Positions 42,780-48,756 of a stretch of 48,756 nt of DNA are shown here, piece after piece. Made by a program: the position numbers and the translations under genes. This DNA is from Labilibaculum manganireducens (GTDB lineage: Bacteria; Bacteroidota; Bacteroidia; Bacteroidales; Marinifilaceae): positions 1 through 48,756 of the forward strand of contig NZ_MVDE01000037.1 in the NCBI RefSeq assembly GCF_002843385.1, given 5' to 3'. The notes under the pieces were generated by a model, which was not told the origin of the DNA, did not search any database, and was given only the letters and a program-made list of their open reading frames with translations. Each line of letters starts with the position of its first letter. The first letter of the stretch is position 1.

Positions 42780-43463
42780 ATGGAGAAGAAGTTATTGCAG
42801 GAATCGATTCATTTTTTGGAAGGTTTTACCAGTGAAAAGCGCATCGGACTACTGGATAAAAATATTGAAAACAGAACAAGATATATAACCTTGGTTTTGG
42901 AGGATATTTTTCAAGCTCAAAATGCCAGTGCCGTAATTCGTTCATGCGATTGTTTTGGTGTTCAGGATTTGCATGTTATTGAAAATCACAATGAATATCA
43001 TTTAAATCCTGATGTTGTAATGGGAGCGTCAAAGTGGATGAATTTGCACAGATACAATAAAGAAGAAAGAAATACCTTAAGTACAATTACGAAATTAAAA
43101 AATCAGGGATATAGAATTATTGCAACAAGTCCTCATTCAAATGATATTCTTTTACCCGATTTTGATCTGACTAAGGGGAAAGCTGCATTTTTCTTTGGAA
43201 CGGAACTGACTGGATTGTCGGATGAAGTAATGAATAATGCCGATGAATTTGTGAAAATTCCAATGTATGGTTTTACGGAAAGTTTTAATATATCGGTTTC
43301 TGCGGCTATAGTACTAAATCATCTTGCTACGGAGCTTCGGCGATCGGATATTTATTGGCAATTGTCTGAGTATGAAAAGCTGGAGTTGAAATTAGATTGG
43401 TTGGTGCGATCTGTAAGATCGGGGGATGAGCTTCTCGGTAAATTTCTAAAAAAGAAGCAATAA
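42780..43463 (+). CDS. SpoU/TrmH-family tRNA 2'-O-methyltransferase
   Basis: 227-aa SPOUT methyltransferase. Motif 1 is NASAVIRSCDCFGVQDLHVIE, motif 2 FFFGTELTGLSDEVMNNAD, motif 3 VKIPMYGFTESFNISVSAAIVL, containing the residues of the trefoil knot and SAM site. The fairly short N-terminal and a C-terminal helical extension fit TrmH (Gm18 of tRNA). Start at ATG 42780. Confidence 0.9.
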   Translation: MEKKLLQESIHFLEGFTSEKRIGLLDKNIENRTRYITLVLEDIFQAQNASAVIRSCDCFGVQDLHVIENHNEYHLNPDVVMGASKWMNLHRYNKEERNTLSTITKLKNQGYRIIATSPHSNDILLPDFDLTKGKAAFFFGTELTGLSDEVMNNADEFVKIPMYGFTESFNISVSAAIVLNHLATELRRSDIYWQLSEYEKLELKLDWLVRSVRSGDELLGKFLKKKQ

Positions 43464-43602
43464 AATAACCAATTTGAAAAAAAATTATATTAAGTTAAGT
43501 TTTGTGAAAGGGAATATTTTGGTTAAATATTTCGGAAATGGTAAAAAGATTGTTATTTTTGATGAAAACTACCTTGCCATAGATAAATATGATTTATTTA
43601 CC

Positions 43603-43610
43603 TATTTTTG
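43603..43610 (+). promoter_or_regulatory. -7 box of the LytTR regulator gene
   Basis: TATTTTTG fits TAnnTTTG, 22 nt before the start codon. No TTTG at the expected distance upstream, so the promoter is only half supported. Confidence 0.4.
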
Positions 43611-43632
43611 AATAAAAATTAACTACCACTAT

Positions 43633-44340
43633 ATGAATTGTGTTGTAATTGACGATGATAAGCTTTCGAGAAAAGTTGTTGAAAGTTATATTGAAAGAAC
43701 AGACTTCCTAACATTTGGAGCATCCTACCCAAGTGCAATTGAAGCGATAAATAATATCAAAAAAAACGAACCTGTTGATTTGATATTTTTAGATATTGAA
43801 ATGCCGGAAATGAGTGGCATGGAATTTTTAAATAGCTTAAGTACTACACCGCAAATTATTATTATCTCTTCAAAAGAACAGTATGCTTTGGAAGCTTTTG
43901 AGTATGATGTTACTGATTATTTATTAAAACCTATTAGTTACAGTCGGTTTTTTAAAGCGGTTAGTAAGGCAAACCGTCGCTATAAAAACAGCGAAAGTTT
44001 TATGCAGGATAAGAATGAGATTTTTATAAAAAGTAATTCGGCATTGGTTCGTTTGAATTACGATGATATTTTATGGATTGAAGCTCTTGAAAATTATGTT
44101 GTTGTAAATTCTTATCATGAAAAATATACAATACATTTTACCATGAAGGCCATCGAAGAAAAGATGCCCTCTACTCGTTTTTCAAGAATCCACCGTTCAT
44201 ATATCGTTAATTTGAGCAAAATTGGAGTGATTGAAGATAATTCAGTTGTGATTGAAACCGAAAGTGGGTCTAAAGCAATTCCTATCGGAAAATCATATCG
44301 TGATAAATTATTAGGAGATATTAATTTAATGACACGATAG
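43633..44340 (+). CDS. LytTR-family response regulator
   Basis: 235-aa two-component regulator. The receiver domain (about 1-115) has the acidic pair NCVVIDDDKLS, the phosphoacceptor Asp in LIFLDIEMPEMSG (about residue 53), IIISSKEQ and DYLLKPIS. The LytTR DNA-binding domain (about 130-232) includes ILWIEALENYVVVNSYHEKYTIHFTMKAIEE and RIHRSYIVNLSKI. No histidine kinase is encoded nearby, so its partner is elsewhere. Targets unknown. Confidence 0.94.
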   Translation: MNCVVIDDDKLSRKVVESYIERTDFLTFGASYPSAIEAINNIKKNEPVDLIFLDIEMPEMSGMEFLNSLSTTPQIIIISSKEQYALEAFEYDVTDYLLKPISYSRFFKAVSKANRRYKNSESFMQDKNEIFIKSNSALVRLNYDDILWIEALENYVVVNSYHEKYTIHFTMKAIEEKMPSTRFSRIHRSYIVNLSKIGVIEDNSVVIETESGSKAIPIGKSYRDKLLGDINLMTR

Positions 44341-44394
44341 TTTTTTTATGGCAGGATTTTTATTGAATTTTGTATTTAAATAAAAATTCTGTTT

Positions 44395-45588
44395 ATGATT
44401 ACAAATCGACAATTATTTCTGCAGCATGTAGCTACAACCTCTGATTTTCCTATTGCATTGGAAATAGAGAGGGCAGAAGGTATATATATGTACAGCCCGG
44501 ATGGAAAGCCATATTTGGATCTCGTATCGGGCGTTTCTGTTAGTAACCTTGGGCACGGGCATCCTCGTGTTCGTCAGGCCATTAAAGATCAGGTTGATAA
44601 ATATATGCACTTAATGGTATATGGTGAGTTCATTGAATCTCCTCAGGTTCAATTGGCCAAGCTCTTATCCGATAATCTGCCAGAGAGTTTAAATTCGGTT
44701 TACTTTGTGAATTCGGGGAGTGAAGCTAATGAGGGAGCTTTAAAATTGGCTAAGAGATATACCGGTAGGTCTGAAATAATTACTTTTAGAAATGCATATC
44801 ACGGAAGTACTCATGGAGCTTTAAGTGTATTGGGCGACGAGGAATTGAAAAATGCCTTTCGTCCATTATTGCCGGACATTCGAATTATTGAATTTGGAAA
44901 TATTTTGAATTTAGAGCAAATAACCAATAAAACAGCCTGTGTTATTTTGGAGCCCATCCAGTCCGAAGGGGGAATGATTATTCCAACCAAAGAATTTATT
45001 CAGGCTTTGCGGGCAAGGTGTACCGAAAAAGGGGCTTTACTGATTTTTGATGAGGTTCAAATGGGATTTGGACGAACAGGAAAACTTTTTGCATTTGAGC
45101 ATTTCGATGTTGTTCCCGATATTCTTTGTCTGGCGAAGGCAATGGGAGGCGGAATGCCAATTGGAGCTTTTATATCGGATAAAAAGATACTAGACACGTT
45201 CAAGAGCAATCCAATGTTGGGACACATTACCACTTTTGGAGGACATCCGGTTTGTTGTGCAGCTGCTAAGGCTGCTTTGGAAGTACTTTTGGAGGAAAAT
45301 ATTGTTGATGATGTTCAGCGCAAAGGAGAACTTTTTGTGACTTTGCTAAAAGATCATCCAATGGTGAAAGGATTTCGACAGTTGGGACTGTTTATTGCTG
45401 TAATTGTAGAATCTCAGGAGATCATGCTTGCTATTATGAAAGAAGCATATGAGTTGGGTGTTATTATGGATCCTTTCTTATTTTGTGCCGGAGCTTTTCG
45501 AATTGCACCCCCCTTAAATATTACTGATGAGGAAATTCATCATGCCTCGGATTTACTAATTGAGGCAATGAATAAGGTGAAAAAATAA
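44395..45588 (+). CDS. Class III aminotransferase (acetylornithine aminotransferase-like)
   Basis: 397-aa PLP-dependent enzyme. Recognised parts are YLDLVSGVSVSNLGHGHPRV, FVNSGSEANEGALKLAKRY (PLP phosphate), FDEVQMGFGRTGKLFAFEHF (PLP Asp) and the Schiff-base Lys in ILCLAKAMGGGMPIGAFI. Substrate could be acetylornithine, another omega-amino acid or a decarboxylation product; no arginine-pathway genes adjoin it, so I give no symbol. Confidence 0.88.
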   Translation: MITNRQLFLQHVATTSDFPIALEIERAEGIYMYSPDGKPYLDLVSGVSVSNLGHGHPRVRQAIKDQVDKYMHLMVYGEFIESPQVQLAKLLSDNLPESLNSVYFVNSGSEANEGALKLAKRYTGRSEIITFRNAYHGSTHGALSVLGDEELKNAFRPLLPDIRIIEFGNILNLEQITNKTACVILEPIQSEGGMIIPTKEFIQALRARCTEKGALLIFDEVQMGFGRTGKLFAFEHFDVVPDILCLAKAMGGGMPIGAFISDKKILDTFKSNPMLGHITTFGGHPVCCAAAKAALEVLLEENIVDDVQRKGELFVTLLKDHPMVKGFRQLGLFIAVIVESQEIMLAIMKEAYELGVIMDPFLFCAGAFRIAPPLNITDEEIHHASDLLIEAMNKVKK

Positions 45589-45638
45589 TATTTCACGGAA
45601 TTGATGCTGTTCCTGTAAGAATATTCAAAAATAGATGG

Positions 45639-46448
45639 ATGAGAAAATTATTACTTGTGTTTTTTGTCTTACTCGGGTCTTCGAGTCTTTTTTCGCAGAT
45701 TAGTTTATTGGAGAAGGAACAAAAAATAAAATCTGAGTTTGATAGTTTAATTCTGGCTGATACTGATTCTTTAAAATTGAGTATCTGTTCTGAAATCGAA
45801 AAAATATTTTCGGATGTATTGGTTGAAGAACAGAGTTTTGATTATCCGTTTTTAGAACTATCAAAAATGGGTAAGTTGATTTCTCCCGATCAGAAATTTC
45901 GGATTTTTAATTGGAATTGTGTTTTGGATGATGGGACTTACCAATATTTTGGGCTGTTGCAAATTAAACTGAAGAAATCAATTCAGGTTGAGGTTTTGCA
46001 TGATTCGAAGCTTGTCGCTGATATGTTTCATCAATACCCGGCAGTAAATTGGCCGGGAGCGCTTTACTATCAGATTATACCGTTTAAGGCAAAATCTGGT
46101 AATTCTTATTTCCTGTTGGGATGGGATGGAAATGATTTCCGAACCAACAAGAAGCTTGTTGAAGTGCTCAGTTTTGATGAGAAAGGACAAGTTACTTTTG
46201 GTATGCCGGTGATTATCTGGAAAGGAAAAACTTTAGACAGAATAGTTTTCGAATACGCCAAACAGGCAAGAATGACTATTCAATACAACGAAAAAGATAA
46301 AAGAATTGTATTTGATCATTTGGCACCGTCATTGCCAGTTTATCAGAATCAATTTGAATATTACGGACCTGATTTTTCTTACGATGCACTCGAGTATCAG
46401 AAAGGTAAATGGGTATTGGTTGAAAATATTGATGTAAGAAATAAGTAA
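45639..46448 (+). CDS. Exported protein of unknown function
   Basis: 269-aa protein with a signal peptide (KLLLVFFVLLGSSSLFSQ). The mature part has regular Trp/Tyr-containing beta-type segments (FNWNCVLDDGTYQYFGLLQI, YFLLGWDGNDFRTNKKLVEVL). No catalytic motif is recognised. It ends 5 bp before the peptidase gene, so they are probably cotranscribed. Confidence 0.72.
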   Translation: MRKLLLVFFVLLGSSSLFSQISLLEKEQKIKSEFDSLILADTDSLKLSICSEIEKIFSDVLVEEQSFDYPFLELSKMGKLISPDQKFRIFNWNCVLDDGTYQYFGLLQIKLKKSIQVEVLHDSKLVADMFHQYPAVNWPGALYYQIIPFKAKSGNSYFLLGWDGNDFRTNKKLVEVLSFDEKGQVTFGMPVIIWKGKTLDRIVFEYAKQARMTIQYNEKDKRIVFDHLAPSLPVYQNQFEYYGPDFSYDALEYQKGKWVLVENIDVRNK

Positions 46449-46453
46449 TAGAA

Positions 46454-48418
46454 ATGAGTGAAATATTCCAATATCAAACAGAGCAGTTTGCTGATATAAA
46501 GATATTAAGATACCAGGTTCCCGGATTCGGGGAACTAAGTTTGAGTCAGAAAGAATTGATTTATTATCTGGCGGAAGCAGCGCGTTGTGGCCGCGATATT
46601 CTGTTCGATCAAAACAATAAAAATAACCTTAGCATTCGCCGTACTTTGGAGGCTATTGCTAGATCATACGATGGCGATCGGGAATCGGATGAATTCAAAA
46701 GCTTTTTGGTTTATGCCAAGAGAGTTTGGTTCTCAAACGGAATTCATCATCATTATTCGATGGATAAGTTCATGCCTGAATTCTCTGAAGAGTACTTTGG
46801 AGAGTTGCTGAGCAATACAAATTATGAATTACTGCCTTTGTTGGAAGGAGAAGATGTTGTTGGTTTGCTGACCAGATTGGTTCCTGTTTTGTTCGATGAA
46901 GATGTAGATGCAAAACGTGTGGTTTTGAGTCCTGAACTGGATTTAATAAAGGATTCTGCAAATAACTATTATGAGGGAGTTTGTGAGAAGGAGGCGGAAG
47001 ATTTTTATGCCAAAATGGAAAAGGGAGATCCGGAAAGACCAATTTCTGCAGGTTTGAATTCCAAGTTGGTGAAGGAGAATGGGGAGCTGATTGAAAAAAC
47101 ATGGAAAGTGGGAGGAATGTATTCCGAGGCCATCGAAAAAATTGTGTTTTGGCTGGAGAAAGCAATTCCTGTTGCGGATAGTGAACTTCAAAGAGAATCC
47201 TTGGTGAAACTGGTGGAATTTTATAAAACCGGCGATTTAAAAGCCTTCGATGAATATTCAATTTTATGGGTGAAAGATTTAGATGCTCATGTGGATGTAG
47301 TGAACGGTTTTATTGAAGTGTATGGTGATGCTTTGGCGATTAAAGGCAGTTGGGAATCTATCGTTAATTTTAAAGATATTGAAGCCACCAAAAGAGCTGT
47401 GATTATTTCCGATAATGCACAATGGTTTGAGAATCACTCTCCTGTTGATGAACGATTCAAGAAAAAAGAGGTGAAAGGAGTGAGTGCAAAGGTAATTATC
47501 GTTGCGATGTTGGGTGGCGATTGTCATCCGGCAACGCCTATTGGGGTTAATTTACCAAATGCAGAATGGATTCGTAAAGAGCATGGAAGTAAGTCTGTTA
47601 CCATTGATAATATTACGCATGCCTACCATCAGTCGTCTTTAAAAAGCGGAATGATTGACGAATTCGCCTATAGCAAAGAGGAAGTTGCACGTGCGAAAGA
47701 GCATGGATATTTGGGAGGAAACCTGCATACCGACTTGCACGAATGTCTTGGACACGGTTCGGGACAGTTGTTGCCTGGTGTGGGGATGGATGCATTGAAA
47801 AATTACCATTCTACTTTGGAAGAGGCCCGTGCTGATTTATTTGCTTTGTATTACATGATGGATCCTAAAATGGTAGACTTGGGATTAATGCCAGGTTTGG
47901 AGGTTGCCAAAGCTGAATACGACGGGTACATTCGCAATGGATTAATTACTCAGCTGACCAGAATTGAGTTGGGAAAAGAGATTGAGGAATCGCACATGAG
48001 AAATCGTCAGTTAATTGCCAAGTGGGTTTTTGAAAAAGGAGAAGCTGATAAAGTGATTGAGAAGATTCATGAAGCTGGGAAGACCTACTATGTAGTGAAT
48101 GACTATCAGAAACTGAGAACACTATTCGGAGATTTATTGAAAGAAGTACAACGAATAAAATCGGAAGGGGATTTTAAGGCTGGTAAACGTCTGGTTGAAG
48201 ATTACGCCGTGAAGGTAGATTCCGAATTGCATAAAGAAGTAAAGGCACGATTTGAAAAACTGAATCTGGCTGCTTATGCCGGTTTTATTAATCCAGATTA
48301 TCATCCTGTTTACGAAGACGACAAAATTGTTGATGTGAAGATATCATATCCAATGGATTTTATGGAGCAGATGCTTCAATATGGAGAGAGATATTCTTTT
48401 CTGCCTAATATAAATTAA
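46454..48418 (+). CDS. Dipeptidyl peptidase III (M49 zinc metallopeptidase)
   Basis: 654-aa peptidase that releases dipeptides from the N-terminus of short peptides. The zinc motif is LHECLGHGSG (HEXXGH form) and the third ligand lies in STLEEARADLFALYYM, about 50 residues further, as in M49. There is no signal peptide, in contrast to DPP III of some Bacteroidota, so the enzyme is probably cytoplasmic. Length is close to the family norm. Confidence 0.93.
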   Translation: MSEIFQYQTEQFADIKILRYQVPGFGELSLSQKELIYYLAEAARCGRDILFDQNNKNNLSIRRTLEAIARSYDGDRESDEFKSFLVYAKRVWFSNGIHHHYSMDKFMPEFSEEYFGELLSNTNYELLPLLEGEDVVGLLTRLVPVLFDEDVDAKRVVLSPELDLIKDSANNYYEGVCEKEAEDFYAKMEKGDPERPISAGLNSKLVKENGELIEKTWKVGGMYSEAIEKIVFWLEKAIPVADSELQRESLVKLVEFYKTGDLKAFDEYSILWVKDLDAHVDVVNGFIEVYGDALAIKGSWESIVNFKDIEATKRAVIISDNAQWFENHSPVDERFKKKEVKGVSAKVIIVAMLGGDCHPATPIGVNLPNAEWIRKEHGSKSVTIDNITHAYHQSSLKSGMIDEFAYSKEEVARAKEHGYLGGNLHTDLHECLGHGSGQLLPGVGMDALKNYHSTLEEARADLFALYYMMDPKMVDLGLMPGLEVAKAEYDGYIRNGLITQLTRIELGKEIEESHMRNRQLIAKWVFEKGEADKVIEKIHEAGKTYYVVNDYQKLRTLFGDLLKEVQRIKSEGDFKAGKRLVEDYAVKVDSELHKEVKARFEKLNLAAYAGFINPDYHPVYEDDKIVDVKISYPMDFMEQMLQYGERYSFLPNIN

Positions 48419-48424
48419 GATTGA

Positions 48425-48452
48425 GGAGATGATTTTTTCATCTCCTTTTTTT
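48425..48452 (+). terminator. Terminator of the peptidase gene
   Basis: GGAGATGA (48425-48432) pairs perfectly with TCATCTCC (48438-48445), loop of five T, then seven T. Ideal intrinsic terminator just after the stop at 48418. The group II intron starts directly behind it. Confidence 0.93.
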
Positions 48453-48453
48453 A

Positions 48454-48756
48454 GTATGTCGGGCATGGTAACGTGCTATCAAGATGAAACGTTCTTGAGT
48501 TCGCCGAGTTGACAGGAAGAACTAGCAATTGGCAAGGGTGTTGGGGGCGACCCCAAATCTGAAGGAAGCCATCAGCAAAGTCATCGTTCTAACGAACAGA
48601 AACTTGATATAAGGCTTATTAGTGTGGGTAACCGAGCTATGGATTGGGAAAACCCAAAAGTCAACCGTAACCACTAAGAGTAAATCAAGTAGGACGTGAC
48701 GAAAGTACGTTATCTTATCCCGAGAGATCTCATAACCTGTTGTCCAAAACAACAAA
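48454..48756 (+). mobile_element. Group II intron, 5' ribozyme part (cut by window end)
   Basis: From about 48454 (GTATGTC, an approximate GUGYG-type 5' end) the sequence has domain I features of bacterial group II introns. A first hairpin GCATG-GTAA-CGTGC is followed by the conserved run AAGGGTG...CGACCCC AAATCTGAAGGAAGCC with AGCAAAG, and then GTGTGGGTAACC, GACGTGACGAAAGTACG and ATCCCGAGAGATCTC stretches as expected in this class. The reverse transcriptase ORF would lie beyond the window. The 5' boundary is uncertain by a few bases. Confidence 0.78.

Overview
The window looks like a chromosome segment from a Bacteroidota organism, probably a free-living or marine Bacteroidales/Marinilabiliales-type bacterium. 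The evidence is low-GC core genes, almost no Shine-Dalgarno sequences, promoters of the Bacteroidota type (TTTG, about 20 nt, TAnnTTTG; best upstream of the HU gene and the tRNA-Ser), and a conjugative element of the Bacteroides TraE-TraN type. Genus cannot be fixed from this sequence alone.

Layout. Positions 1-3169 are core: a lipoprotein GH3 beta-glucosidase (bglX-like) and methylglyoxal synthase (mgsA). About 3224-29370 is an integrated conjugative element. It holds an RteC-like regulator, a replication/regulation cluster (HTH protein, winged-helix-like protein, DnaC-like ATPase), a ~0.9 kb gene-free region with a strongly structured 183-nt element, a compact tra operon (TraE, F, G, I-like, unknown, J, K, L-like, M, N), a VirD4-like coupling protein, a DUF3945-like protein and a MobC/relaxase pair. 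The element's cargo is more AT-rich than the tra genes and is a defence block: a complete QatABCD anti-phage operon on the minus strand, and an AbiEi/AbiEii type IV toxin-antitoxin pair on the plus strand whose promoter carries four half-sites in nested dyad symmetry. A tyrosine recombinase of the IntDOT-like type (Arg I replaced by Ala) closes the element next to an intact tRNA-Ser(UGA). The exact ends (att sites) could not be resolved.

Positions 29371-48452 are core again. A minus-strand molybdenum-cofactor operon (MobB-like, moeA, moaA, moaC, MOSC-MogA fusion) is preceded by a Moco riboswitch and a leader terminator. Next come a cation-diffusion-facilitator transporter, a phosphoglycolate-phosphatase-like HAD protein and an exported unknown protein. 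The threonine operon thrA-thrB-thrC follows a 31-codon leader peptide containing six consecutive Thr codons plus many Met and Ile codons, which overlaps a terminator-like hairpin: a transcription attenuator. Then come HU, a SpoU-family methyltransferase, an orphan LytTR response regulator, a class III aminotransferase, an exported unknown protein and dipeptidyl peptidase III. The window ends inside the 5' ribozyme portion of a group II intron that begins directly after the T-tract of the dipeptidyl peptidase terminator.

Most interesting items: the ICE-borne Qat + AbiE defence cargo, the Thr/Met/Ile leader peptide, the Moco riboswitch, two large unexplained inverted-repeat structures in the ICE, and the terminator-abutting group II intron. 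None of these required a new protein family. The least explained parts are the structured non-coding regions at 4184-4275 and 6591-6773 and the unknown ORFs at 7052, 11244 and 20309.
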